DNA of 64,000 bases, taken from positions 1-64,000 of the IMG/VR virus record IMGVR_UViG_3300020202_000892; one strand, written 5' to 3'. The notes beneath the pieces are model-generated. The model did no database searches and was not told the DNA's origin. It saw only the letters and a program-made list of their open reading frames with translations. Below are positions 8,939 through 18,700 of the stretch, piece after piece (position 1 is the stretch's first letter; each line of letters begins with the position of its first letter). This stretch comes from a virus. Both the position numbers and the translations under genes were made by a program.

Positions 8939-9484
8939 GTGGCACTGATCGACTCTGCCGTGCTCATCCCGGGCACCGGGCGGCTCTACACCGCCCCGTC
9001 CGAGACTGCGATCCCGGCCAACCTCACCGCGCCCCCCGCACCCTGGGAAGACCTCGGCCACACCAGCCGGGAGGACGGTCTCACGATCACCCGTGATGGC
9101 GGGGACAGTGAGACCGTCGGAACCTGGCAGAACCCGGTGCTCCGCGAGCGGCGCGAGCCGACCACGTTCGCCATCACCGCGTTCCTGCACCAGGTCACCA
9201 ACGAAGTGCTCGAGATGTTCTTCGGCCCGGGAGACGTGGACACGGCCGACCGATTCGGTGTCACGTCCTCGACGGCGACCATCGAGCGCGCGCTCTACGT
9301 CAGGATCATCGACGGCACCAACGAAGTCGGCTTGTACGTGCCGAAGGTCTCGATCTCCTCGGACGACGACATCGAGGTCGACGTCGAGAACTTCCTGGCC
9401 TTCCCCGTGCGGATGACCGTCCTGCAGGTGACCGGCTCCAACCTGATGGAGTGGATCGGCCCCGAGCTGGGCCTCGCCCCGTGA
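8939..9484 (+). CDS. major tail tube protein
   Basis: A 181-residue tail tube protein with GTG start and AGGAGG at 8929. It begins ALIDSAVLIPGTGRLYTAP and contains the typical beta-rich core (DGLTITRDGGDSETVGTWQ, ALYVRIIDGTNEVGLYVP, VSISSDDDIEVDVENFL). It is followed by a strong terminator, consistent with a gene expressed at high level. Confidence 0.85.
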   Translation: MALIDSAVLIPGTGRLYTAPSETAIPANLTAPPAPWEDLGHTSREDGLTITRDGGDSETVGTWQNPVLRERREPTTFAITAFLHQVTNEVLEMFFGPGDVDTADRFGVTSSTATIERALYVRIIDGTNEVGLYVPKVSISSDDDIEVDVENFLAFPVRMTVLQVTGSNLMEWIGPELGLAP

Positions 9485-9486
9485 TC

Positions 9487-9535
9487 GATCGGCGGGCGGC
9501 CTACCCCCGAACCGGGCCGCCCGCCGATCTTCTCT
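9487..9535 (+). terminator. Rho-independent terminator after the major tail gene
   Basis: A perfect 15-bp hairpin: GATCGGCGGGCGGCC (9487-9501) pairs with 9515-9529 around a 13-base loop and is followed by TTCTCTTGTT. It lies directly behind the major tail stop and before the chaperone genes, so it probably lowers transcription of the downstream tail genes relative to capsid and tube genes. Confidence 0.85.
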
Positions 9536-9566
9536 TGTTCTGGTTCGGGGAGAGGTTCGGGAGAAC

Positions 9567-10043
9567 ATGACTACTCGCACCACCAAGGGGCCGGTGAAGG
9601 CGCCCAGCAAGACCGCCGAGGTCCTGTCCATCGTCGACCAGCTCGGCGAGGACGCCGAGCAGCTGGAGACGCCCACCGAGTACCCGCCCGGCACGCCGGA
9701 GTTCAAGGTGATGCTGGCCATCCGGCCCCGCACCCGCCGCGCCGAGTTCAAGCGGCTGCTCGCCGAGATCACCGAGCGCAGCGGCGTTGCCCGCGAGCAA
9801 CAGAAGCAGATGGCCCAGCTCAAGGACCGGCCGGACGACGAGCGCGGTGCCGCGCTGTTCCGGCTCTCCGCCGCTCTGGACGAGGTGCTCGAGGTCGTCG
9901 AGTCCGCGTTGCGTCTGGTCGCGGTGGACGTCGAGAAGTTCGACGCCTGGGCGGCCGATGTCGCCGACGAAGACCTGCAGATCACCTGGGCCGTCTACCA
10001 GACCCGGTCTCAGCCGGGGGAAGCGCCCAGCTCGACGAGCTGA
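9567..10043 (+). CDS. tail assembly chaperone, short (G) product
   Basis: A 158-residue protein that coats the tape measure during tail assembly. It starts at ATG 9567 with GGGAGAAC upstream. The N-terminus is Thr/Lys-rich and disordered; the core reads EFKVMLAIRPRTRRAEFKRLL, followed by long helices. In most rounds translation stops at 10043; a minus-one frameshift at 10016-10022 gives a longer product. Confidence 0.8.
   Translation: MTTRTTKGPVKAPSKTAEVLSIVDQLGEDAEQLETPTEYPPGTPEFKVMLAIRPRTRRAEFKRLLAEITERSGVAREQQKQMAQLKDRPDDERGAALFRLSAALDEVLEVVESALRLVAVDVEKFDAWAADVADEDLQITWAVYQTRSQPGEAPSSTS
10016..10022 (+). promoter_or_regulatory. minus-one ribosomal slippery site GGGGGAA
   Basis: The heptamer G-GGG-GAA lies in the zero frame of the chaperone gene (codons CCG GGG GAA). 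After a one-base backward slip the reading continues GGA AGC GCC into the downstream frame, giving GSAQLDELIEEHGRAILFDLQ, a sequence typical of the second half of chaperone fusions. This is the classic tail-chaperone frameshift. Confidence 0.8.
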
Positions 10044-10405
10044 TCGAGGAGCACGGGCGGGCGATCTTGTTCGATCTCCAGGAACGCGGAGTTGATCTCC
10101 GTGACCTGTGGCGGCCGAACAGCGGGGTCACGCCTCGTTACGTGCTCTGGCTCGTCGGGCAGCTTCCCCAGTCCTCCGCCTTCGCCGCCTCGCTGCGCGG
10201 CGGGTCGGAGTTCCGGCCGTGGACGGTCGAGGCGCACGTCCTGGCGTTGATCGCCAACCTGCTGCAGGCGGCGAACCGGCAGCGCGCCGGCAAGCGCAGT
10301 AGCCAACCCATCGTCAAGCCGCCGAAGTCGCAGCAACAGCAGAAGCCGCGCGTGCTGCCGGTCGCCGAGATCATGCGTCGCCAGGCGCACGGAAGCACAA
10401 CTTGA
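10019..10405 (+). CDS. tail assembly chaperone, T part (made only as G-T fusion)
   Basis: This frame has no good start of its own and is expressed as the C-terminal part of a roughly 279-residue G-T fusion starting at 9567. It contains LDELIEEHGRAILFDLQ, GVDLRDLW, RYVLWLVGQLPQSSAFAASL, and a basic Gln/Lys-rich end (KPPKSQQQQKPRVLP). The fusion binds the tape measure encoded directly downstream. Confidence 0.78.
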   Translation, partial: GSAQLDELIEEHGRAILFDLQERGVDLRDLWRPNSGVTPRYVLWLVGQLPQSSAFAASLRGGSEFRPWTVEAHVLALIANLLQAANRQRAGKRSSQPIVKPPKSQQQQKPRVLPVAEIMRRQAHGSTT

Positions 10406-10426
10406 TCACTAGCCGGGAGGTGACGC

Positions 10427-13400
10427 GTGACCGGTCCCGGCGGTGATGAGGTTGGCAGGGTCAGCATTCGAGTGGTGCCCGATACGTCGGGATTCCGTCA
10501 GCGACTGGAGCGCGCTCTCGAGTCTGCCGAGTCCGGCCTCGAGGTCACGATCCCGGTCGACTTCGACGTCGACACTGCGGGCCTGCGCAGCCAGCTCGAG
10601 GCGCTGGAGCTCTCGCAGATCACCATCCCGGTCGACCTCGACCTGCAGACCGCCACCTTCCGCGCTCAGCTTGAGGCGCTGGACAACAGCCGCGTCACCA
10701 TCCCGGTCGACCTCGACCTGCGCGACGAGGCGCGGATCAACGCGGTGCTCGCTCGGCTGGCCCGGCGCACCATCAACATCACCGCCCGGTTGCACGGGGT
10801 GAACCAGGCGATCGCCCGGCTCACCGCGCTGGATGCGGTCGTGCGCCGGCTCGACGGCCGCCGGATCAACATCAACATTGATCTGGATGCCGGGGCCGCT
10901 ACGGCACAGCTCGCTGCGCTCAACGCGGCGATGGCCGCCACCTCGGGCAACGCGGTGGCGATGGGTGCGGTCACCCGCAGCTCGATGGGCGGGATGACCG
11001 GCGCCATCATGACGGCCGTCGGGGCGATGTTGCTGCTGCCGCCGATCGCGGCCGCCATCGCCGTGGCCGGAGCTGGGATCACCGCGGCCTGGGGGGCGGT
11101 CTCGACCGCGATCTTGGCCCTCCCGCCCGCGCTGCTCCTGCTCATTGGCCCGATCGCCGCCGTGGCGACTGGTCTGGACGGGATCAAGGCTGCCGCGAAG
11201 ACGATCAAGCCCGAGTTCGACGCGATGCAGAAGGCCGTTTCGGCGACCTTCGAGCAGCGTATGATCCCGATCTTCGAGCGGCTGACCCAGACCTTCCCGC
11301 GACTGACCAACGGGATGCGGGGGACGGCGGTCTCGCTCTCCGACATCGCGCTGCGGATGACGGAGATGCTCACCTCGGCGGCGGGGCTCGAGCGGATCGA
11401 CCTGGTCTTCGCCAACATCAACAGGACGTTGGGTGACCTGTCGCCCGGCGTCTCCGCGCTCGTCGACTCGATCTTGATCCTGGGGTCGCAGTCGTCGATC
11501 TTCGACGTGTTGTCCGGCACGATCAACACCTTCGCCACCGCGTTTCGGCAGATGGTCATCGACGTCAGCGGCGCGGGTGGCACTCTCGATGCGGCGATGC
11601 GGGGGCTGCAGGGCACGCTGCAGGCGCTGGCGCTGGGCTTCGTCGACCTGGTGCGCAACGGCTTGGAGGTCTTCGCTGCTGCCGCGCCGGGCGTGAACGC
11701 TCTGATCACCGAGATGACCGGGTTCTTCAACCGGTTCAACTGGACCAGCCTGGGCGCGTCGGTCGGAGGCGTGTTCCAGGGACTGGCGACCGCCATTGCG
11801 GGCGTGCCGGTGGGCACCATCCGCGACATCGAAGCCGCGTTCGCCGGCCTCAGCCAGGTCTTCCAGAGCGCCGACTTCCAGGCGCAGATCCAGACCATGA
11901 TCGGGGCCATCCCCGAGGCGATCACCATGATCGGCGACCTGACCAGGGTGTTCGGTCAGGTCGGCGCAGGCGTGGCCACCGCCATCGATGCCTACGGCCG
12001 AGTGCGGGACGCCCTTGGTCAGGTCGACTCTGCAGTGCGTACCGTGCTGCCCAGCTTCGATCTGTTCGGCACGATCATCCGGGCCATCCCGGGCGTGAAC
12101 CTCGCTCCGTTGCTCAGCGATGTGGCCGCCAAGTACAACGAGCTCACCGGCACGGTCACGACGGGCTCCGAGCAGGCCGGGGCCGCCGCAGCCGCGGGTA
12201 TGCAGGGCGTCGGTGACGACGCTTTCAACGCCGCCCAGAGCGCCATGGCCCCGGTCCCCGGCGCCGTCGAACAGGGGCTCGCCCCGGTGGGGCCCGCTGT
12301 CACGCAAGGGCTTACCCCGGCTGCTCAGGCGCTGGCCACTGCGCTGAGCCAGATGCCGCCGGTGATCCAGGAGGGCTTCGCCGGTCTGGCTCCGGCCGCC
12401 GCAGCCGGGATGGCGGTGCTGTCCTCGGCGATCATCGACGGTGGCGCGGACATGCAGGCCGGGTTGTCCTCGACCTTCGGGATCTTGGCCACCACTGCCA
12501 CCGACGGGATGACCGGCCTGAACGCGGCCGTGACCGCAGGGTTCGCCCTGATGTCGGCCGCGGTCACCACGGGGATGGCCGGTACCACGCTCGCGATCGC
12601 CACCGGGACGGCCCAGTGGACGGTCGCGATCATGACCGGGATGACCGCCATCACCTCGGTGATCACCGCGCAGAGTGCACAGTGGACAGTCGCGATGACC
12701 ACCGCGATGACCGCGCTGGCCACGACGATCAGCACCGGCTTCCAGATGCTCGCGGTGCAGGCCACCGTCGGCATGCAGGCGGTCACCCTGGCGATCTCGG
12801 CCGAGACGGCGAACTGGGTCGTGGCCCTCATGACCGCCAACACCGCGATGTTGGCCACCGTGACCGCTGGCTTCGCGCTGCTCGGTGCGGCCGCCACCAC
12901 GGGGATGGCCGCCGTGACCCTGGCCATCGCCGTCGGCACGGCGCAGTGGGCCGTCGCGGTGATGACCGGGATGACCGCGCTGCAGCTGGTGGTGACCGCC
13001 GGATTCCTTCAGCTGGCCGTGGCGGCGACCGCGGGCATGCTGCAGGTGCAGCTCGCGATCACCGCGGGCGTGCTCGGTTGGCAGTTGGCGATCCAGCAGG
13101 GCTTCCTGCTGATGATCACGACCATGCAGCTCGGGTTCCTGCAGATGTCGGCGATCGCGACCCAGGGCATGCTGCTCTTCTCGCAGGCGATCTTGAACGG
13201 GTTCGCGCTCGTCGTACCCGCGGTGCAGCAGGGCATGCTCTTGATCGTCCTCGCGGTGCAGCAAGGCTTCCTCCAGATCGTCGCAGCGGTGACCGCCGGC
13301 ATGGCCCAGGTGACGGCCGCGCTGCAGCTGAACTGGGTCGTCGCCGTGGCTGCGACCACCACCGCGATGGCTCAGATGGTCGCCGTGGTGACTGCAGGCA

Positions 13401-14059
13401 TGGCCCAGATGGTCGCGGCCAGCACTCAGGGCTGGGCCCAGATGACCGCCTCTGCAGTACAGGGCACCCAGCAGATGGTCGCTGCGGTGACCAACGGCGC
13501 GAACCAAATGGTGGCCGCGCTGCAGTCTGCGATCTCGCGCTGCGTCGCGATCTTGAACGCCGCGGTGGGCCAGTTCCGTCAGGCCGGCGTGAACATGGGT
13601 GCTGCACTCGCTGCCGGCCTGGAGAGCCAGGTGGGCCGCGTACAGGCGGCCGCCAACCGGCTCGCCCAGGCTGCTGCAGCTGCAACTCGAGCGGCGGCAG
13701 GGATCCGCTCGCCCTCTCGGGTGTTCATCCAGCTCGGTGAGTACCTCGGCGAGGGGCTCGCAGTCGGTATGCGCAACTCCGAGACCGAGGTGGAGCGGGC
13801 CGCGCGCTCGATGCTCGACACCGTGGTCTCCGGCGTGTCAGGGATCGAGGACGTGTTCACCGGTGACTCCTGGGCCGCCGACCTGAGCGCGCGAGCGAAC
13901 GCCGAACTGGCGCAGTACGACGTCGATCCGGCCACCGCCGGTGCTGCGCAACGCGCTGTCGAGATCGTGCAGAACTTCAACGTGCCGAGCGCGGAGCGGG
14001 CCAGTGACAAGGCCGCGCACCAGATGCGCCGGCTGGAGCGGCTGGGGCTGTTCGCATGA
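10427..14059 (+). CDS. tail tape measure protein
   Basis: A 1210-residue tape measure, setting tail length, with a GTG start after GGGAGGTGA. The N-terminal 150 residues have three related segments containing ITIPVDLDLQ or VTIPVDLDL. Hydrophobic segments follow at about residues 180-255 (GAIMTAVGAMLLLPPIAAAIAVAGAGI). Residues about 600-1080 are a long run of degenerate repeats of the type TGMxAVTLAIxxGTAQWxVAxMTGM. The C-terminus (RSPSRVFIQLGEYLGEGLAVG) is a common tape-measure end motif. The stop overlaps the distal tail gene. Confidence 0.9.
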   Translation: MTGPGGDEVGRVSIRVVPDTSGFRQRLERALESAESGLEVTIPVDFDVDTAGLRSQLEALELSQITIPVDLDLQTATFRAQLEALDNSRVTIPVDLDLRDEARINAVLARLARRTINITARLHGVNQAIARLTALDAVVRRLDGRRININIDLDAGAATAQLAALNAAMAATSGNAVAMGAVTRSSMGGMTGAIMTAVGAMLLLPPIAAAIAVAGAGITAAWGAVSTAILALPPALLLLIGPIAAVATGLDGIKAAAKTIKPEFDAMQKAVSATFEQRMIPIFERLTQTFPRLTNGMRGTAVSLSDIALRMTEMLTSAAGLERIDLVFANINRTLGDLSPGVSALVDSILILGSQSSIFDVLSGTINTFATAFRQMVIDVSGAGGTLDAAMRGLQGTLQALALGFVDLVRNGLEVFAAAAPGVNALITEMTGFFNRFNWTSLGASVGGVFQGLATAIAGVPVGTIRDIEAAFAGLSQVFQSADFQAQIQTMIGAIPEAITMIGDLTRVFGQVGAGVATAIDAYGRVRDALGQVDSAVRTVLPSFDLFGTIIRAIPGVNLAPLLSDVAAKYNELTGTVTTGSEQAGAAAAAGMQGVGDDAFNAAQSAMAPVPGAVEQGLAPVGPAVTQGLTPAAQALATALSQMPPVIQEGFAGLAPAAAAGMAVLSSAIIDGGADMQAGLSSTFGILATTATDGMTGLNAAVTAGFALMSAAVTTGMAGTTLAIATGTAQWTVAIMTGMTAITSVITAQSAQWTVAMTTAMTALATTISTGFQMLAVQATVGMQAVTLAISAETANWVVALMTANTAMLATVTAGFALLGAAATTGMAAVTLAIAVGTAQWAVAVMTGMTALQLVVTAGFLQLAVAATAGMLQVQLAITAGVLGWQLAIQQGFLLMITTMQLGFLQMSAIATQGMLLFSQAILNGFALVVPAVQQGMLLIVLAVQQGFLQIVAAVTAGMAQVTAALQLNWVVAVAATTTAMAQMVAVVTAGMAQMVAASTQGWAQMTASAVQGTQQMVAAVTNGANQMVAALQSAISRCVAILNAAVGQFRQAGVNMGAALAAGLESQVGRVQAAANRLAQAAAAATRAAAGIRSPSRVFIQLGEYLGEGLAVGMRNSETEVERAARSMLDTVVSGVSGIEDVFTGDSWAADLSARANAELAQYDVDPATAGAAQRAVEIVQNFNVPSAERASDKAAHQMRRLERLGLFA

Positions 14060-14886
14060 CCGAGGCGCTCACGATCAACGGGGTGTCACTGGACACCTAC
14101 GCGCTCATGCTCGGTGACATCTCTGGCCTGATGATGGTGCCGCAGCGACGCGGCGACAACGTCACGGTGCCCAACAGACACGGCCGGATCCGCACGCTGG
14201 GCAAGAAGTTCGAGGCCAACGAGCTGACGTTGCCGTTGCGGATCTGGGGCTCGAACCCGGACGGCTCGATCCCCAGCGGCAGCAACGAGCAGCTCGAGTT
14301 CTTCAAGCGCCGCGACGAGCTACTTCAGCTGCTCTATTCCGACCCGATGCTGATCAAGTACACCCGGCCGAACGGGCACACCGTGCAGACGCGCGGCGAG
14401 GTGCTCGACGTCCTGGACTTCACCAGGCGCTACACCGAGCCGACCGCGCAGGTGAACGTCGCGATCGAGATCTACGACGCGTTCTGGGAGGACGAGGACA
14501 CCGTCAGCCAGAACGTCGGCGGGGTGACCGGCACCATCACCCCGCTGACCGCTTTCGTCGGCGGCACCGCCCCGACCTCGGACCTCATCATCACGGTGTT
14601 CGGGCCCTGCAACAACCCGATGTTCGCGCTCGGGAACACCTGGGTGAAGTACAGCGGGGTGATCGCCGCCGGGCGCCAGCTCACCATCGACACCGGCGAG
14701 TGGCAGGTCGGCCCCGGCTCCGGCACAGCGTGGGTCCCTGAAATCCGCCTTGTCGAGCAGGGCCAGCCGGGCGCGTGGTTCGAGATCGACCCGGCCATCG
14801 TCCCGTTCCAGGTCACCTTCACCCACACCACGGGCGGGAGCGCCTCGGCCTCGATCGCCGGCAGAAGGAAGTACCTCAGCCCTTAG
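14056..14886 (+). CDS. distal tail (Dit-like) protein
   Basis: A 276-residue protein whose ATG overlaps the tape-measure stop. It begins with beta strands (ALTINGVSLDTYALMLGDI) and contains RHGRIRTLGKKFEANELTLPLRIWG and RPNGHTVQTRGEVLDVLDFTRRY, the pattern of the hub-forming Dit family, with a C-terminal jelly-roll-like part from about residue 155. Position right after the tape measure is diagnostic. Confidence 0.8.
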   Translation: MTEALTINGVSLDTYALMLGDISGLMMVPQRRGDNVTVPNRHGRIRTLGKKFEANELTLPLRIWGSNPDGSIPSGSNEQLEFFKRRDELLQLLYSDPMLIKYTRPNGHTVQTRGEVLDVLDFTRRYTEPTAQVNVAIEIYDAFWEDEDTVSQNVGGVTGTITPLTAFVGGTAPTSDLIITVFGPCNNPMFALGNTWVKYSGVIAAGRQLTIDTGEWQVGPGSGTAWVPEIRLVEQGQPGAWFEIDPAIVPFQVTFTHTTGGSASASIAGRRKYLSP

Positions 14887-15077
14887 TGAGGCGCGGCGTC
14901 GAGCGTGACGCGTCCGTCAGGCCGTAGCGCTCCACAGCGCAGCGGTGGCGGCGTACACGGGCACGCCTGCCATGGCCGATTGCAGCAGCTACAGCGTTGC
15001 TCCCCGAACTCGTCCTCGACGGATGTTCGCCCGCACGCTGGGCAGAAGCGCCACGTCCCCACCTCGTACGGGTCCAT
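14883..15077 (-). CDS. reverse-strand zinc-ribbon protein inside the tail operon
   Basis: A 64-residue protein on the minus strand, between two rightward tail genes. It begins MDPYEVGTWRFCPACGRT and carries two Cys pairs (CPAC and CSCC) spaced like a zinc ribbon, then CPCTPPP. Its TAA overlaps the TAG of the distal tail gene. A GGGGAG ribosome-like site lies before the ATG at 15077. Function unknown; such zinc ribbons often bind nucleic acid or another protein. The opposite frames over this stretch look non-coding. Confidence 0.6.
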   Translation of the reverse strand: MDPYEVGTWRFCPACGRTSVEDEFGEQRCSCCNRPWQACPCTPPPLRCGALRPDGRVTLDAAPH

Positions 15078-15116
15078 ACCCCGAGTCTCCCCGATCTCCG
15101 CTCCCCAGGAGGAACT

Positions 15117-15680
15117 GTGCACGGAACCGATGTCGCGCGTGGCGGTGAGCCGGGGCGCCCGATCGTCCACCGCATCGTCGGGCCGAAGGACGCCGCCCTG
15201 GAGCGCGCGCAGGCCGACGGGCTGCAGGTGCTCACTGGCCGCTACAGCGTCGAGAAGTACGACGCGGCCTCCGGCGACCTGTACGAGGTCATCACGCTGC
15301 CGCCGAACCTGTTCCTCACCGCGGGCATCACCAAGCTGTGGAACCTCGTCGCCGGGGTCAGCTCGACCCACCTGGACGCGACGAACACCCGCCTCGCGGT
15401 TGGCGACTCATCCACCGCAGCAGCGGCCGGGCAGACCGACCTGCTGGGCACGAACACCTTTCGCAAGCTCGTGTCCGGTGCGCCGGTGATCAGCACCAAC
15501 CAGATCACCTTCAGCTCGTCGTTCGCCACCGGTGAGGCCAACTTCGCCTGGTTGGAGGTCGGGGTCGGGGACGCAGCGTCGGGCCAACTCATCTCGCGGA
15601 CCGCGATCAACTCGCCTGGCTTGGGCACCAAGGTCAACACCGCGGTGTGGGTGCTCAACTGGACGCTCAGCATTTCGTAG
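15117..15680 (+). CDS. minor tail protein
   Basis: A 187-residue protein; GTG 15117 is chosen because AGGAGG lies at 15107. The middle reads LFLTAGITKLWNLVAGVSS, then ATNTRLAVGDSSTAAAAGQ, a pattern frequent in baseplate/fibre proteins of actinophages. The remainder is beta-rich with a strongly hydrophobic end (TAVWVLNWTLSIS). It precedes the large hub/fibre gene. Confidence 0.65.
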   Translation: MHGTDVARGGEPGRPIVHRIVGPKDAALERAQADGLQVLTGRYSVEKYDAASGDLYEVITLPPNLFLTAGITKLWNLVAGVSSTHLDATNTRLAVGDSSTAAAAGQTDLLGTNTFRKLVSGAPVISTNQITFSSSFATGEANFAWLEVGVGDAASGQLISRTAINSPGLGTKVNTAVWVLNWTLSIS

Positions 15681-15722
15681 TTGATCTTCGTCATAACTCT
15701 GTATAACGAGGGGCGGTAGTCA

Positions 15723-18700
15723 GTGGCGACGTTCGGCAAGACCACGGACGGCGCCAGTATCTCCGGATCCAGTGCGAACCGGGTCTGGGTCTCGGCGGGG
15801 ACGCCTGCTGAGACAGGCACCGTGCAGACCGGCCACGTTCGGCTGCTGGTGCAGGCCGGCCTCCCCGCGGCCTTCAACACGCGATTTGTGATCTACGCGG
15901 ATAGCGCTGGCTCGCCGGGCGCGCTACTGGCCCAGTCGGACGTCCTCTCCATCCCGACGAGCGCGACCACTGAGTCCGAGCGGGTCTACACCTTCTCCGG
16001 TGGCCAGCAGATCACGGTCAACTCGGGCACGCAGTACTGGATCGGCCTCGCGTGGGACGACCCGGACCCTGGCGGCACGCTGCAGATCCAGATCTCCCGG
16101 GACAACACGGCCACCAGCCGCTACGAGCAGACCGCCACGGCCGGTCCGACGCCGCCCAACCCCTACGGCTCCCCGACCGCGAACAACACCGGGCCGATCG
16201 ATGCCTACGTGACGTTCTCGACCGGCCCCACGGTCGTTGGCGGCAGCGACTCGGCCACCGGCAGCAGCGGCACCGCCAGCACCACGGCCACGCTCACCCC
16301 GAGCGCCGACACCGCCACCGGCGCGGAATCCGGCGCGCTCACGCTGCCCGGCAGCGACTCCGGCACCGGTGCGGAGACCGGCTTCGTCGCCGAAGAGAAG
16401 CTCGGTGGCGACACCGGCGCGGGCGCCGAGACTTATGACAGCTCCGCTACCGTCACCTCGGGCGAGGCGGCCGGGGGACAAGAGCTGGGCAACACCTCGG
16501 CCGCCCTCGACCCGCCGACGACCGAGACCGGTGCGGGTGCCGAAGAGGGTCACATCGCGATCCCGGGCGCAGACTCGGCCGCTGGCACCGACGCGCACGC
16601 CCCGCCGACCCTGGTCACGGTCACCACCGGCGACGGTGGCACCGGCGCTGAGGGCGGCTACGTCGAGACGTTGTTCGGCGACCTGATCATCAGCCTGAAG
16701 GCGATCGACCCGGACACCGGCGAGCTGGTCGAGCTGCCGGATTACGAGGCGCTGGACTTCAGCCGCGAACGCAACTCCAAGGGCGCGATCCGGTTCCAGT
16801 ACCCGATCGATGGCAAGAGCTTCGACCTGCTCCGCTCGACGATCACGGCGGATCGGGACCTGGAGTTCGAGCTGTGGACCAACGGCACGCAGGTGGGCGC
16901 GATGCGCGGCCTGCTGCAGGAGGCCTCCGGGGATGACGTCGTCGCCGACGACGATGGCGAGGACGGCAGCTGGCAGTTCGCGGGCTCGTTCCTGGAGGTC
17001 TACGCCGACGAGGCGGTGGTGTTCCCGCAGGACCGCGGGACGCTGATCACCGACCCGGACACCGGCAAGCAGACCTGGTCGAACGCCAAGCGCGAGCTGA
17101 TCGTCTACGCCGACACCCCCGGCGAGTTGATGCTGCTCCTGCTCGACCAGGCCCAGGACCGCGGTGCGCTGGTCGACGTCGTCGCCGACTTCACCACCAC
17201 GCACGACAGCAACGGCGTGGCCTGGGAAGGCGTGCTCACCGCCAAGTTCAGCCCGGGCTCGACCTACGCCCAGATCCTGGACCGGCTGGTCAAGCTGCAC
17301 CTGGTCGAGTGGGCCCTCGTCTGGGACTCCACGCTGCAGCAGAAGACGTTCAAGCTCTGGAACCCCGAGGGGCGCGGCGCCGACCTGACCGTCGGTCCGC
17401 GGCCGGTCGTGCTGCGCCGGGGCCGCAACCTCCTGGACGCGCCACGGAAGTGGTCGGTGCGCGACTCGGTCACCACGCTGCTCGCCGGAGGGGCGGAAGG
17501 CCTCTACGACGACGAGACCGACCCCACCGCGCTGGCCCGCCGCGACCGGCGCATCGAGTCCTACGTCTCGCTGAACAACATCACCGACGAGGAAGCCTTG
17601 CTGGGCTTCGCGCAGGCCGAACTGGCGACCGTGACGCCGGGCCTGCAGTCGGTCGAGCACGGCATCGGCATGCTCCCGGGCGAGCCGCGGCCGATCGTGG
17701 CCTTCGACATCGGCGACTGGGTCTACAGCCAGTCCGGGGTCGAGCCGGAGCGGCTGCGTGTGGTGCAGTGGACGCTGAGCGTCGACATCAACCGGTCGTT
17801 GTCCGGCACGGTCTCGCTCAACACCACCGTCCAGGACGAGATCGAGCGGTTGCGTGAGCAGCTGGACGCGATCTCCTCCGGCGAGGTGGCAACGGGCGCC
17901 AGCGAGCCGGGAGCCGACACCGAAGACCTCACCCCGCCCGCCGCACCCGAGGGCGTGGTCGCCTCCTCGATCGCCTACCAGGATCCCGTGCAGGGTCTGG
18001 GCCAGACGCTGGCGTTCGTGACCGTCGGCTGGCAGCCGGTCACGGTCAATGCGGACGGCTCGGACTCGCCGCTGGTGCAGTGCGCCGTCTTCGTCAAGGA
18101 CAAGCTCGAGGACGAGATCGCGAACCCGCCCGGCCCGGACGACCCGACGCTCGACCCGGCGACCTGGCTGTGGGAGGACTGCCCGCGGATCGTGCAGGAC
18201 TTCGCCGCCCCGCTGCGCGCGCTCTGGGTCGCGGCCGGCTCACCCGCGGACCGGATCGCCTGGCTGACCGCCTACATCGCCGAGGAGTCGCAGACCCCCA
18301 CCGCGGCCGACGACGTCGCCGGCTACCGGGTGCGTTACGCCTACCTGGGCCTGTCGCAGGTCGGCGGCCTGCCCTCCAGTGATCCCTTTCCCGACGACGA
18401 GCGCTTCTACTACGAGGCCACGCCGCCGGAGGGCACCAGCTCCAACTCCTACAGCTTCGGCGGGGTCGAGGGCGGCAGTCGACTGCGGATCGAGGTCTGC
18501 GCGTTCGACCGGACCGGCAACCAGGGCCCGTGGACGACCATCGCGCACGACTCGAGCAACGACGCCACCCCGCCGCCGGTGCCGAGCACGCCGACGATCA
18601 AGACCTGGTTCCGCACGCTCGACGTGACCTGGGACGGCCTCGGGTCCGAGGGCGAGGTCATGCCCTTCGACTTCTTCGCCGTGCGGGTGTGGATCGGCCA

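Noticed and set aside
10409-13507. Very long minus-strand frame (1032 codons) opposite the tape measure
   Set aside because: A shadow of the GC-rich repeats of the tape measure: composition is dominated by His, Gly, Arg and Asp with no domain or ribosome site.
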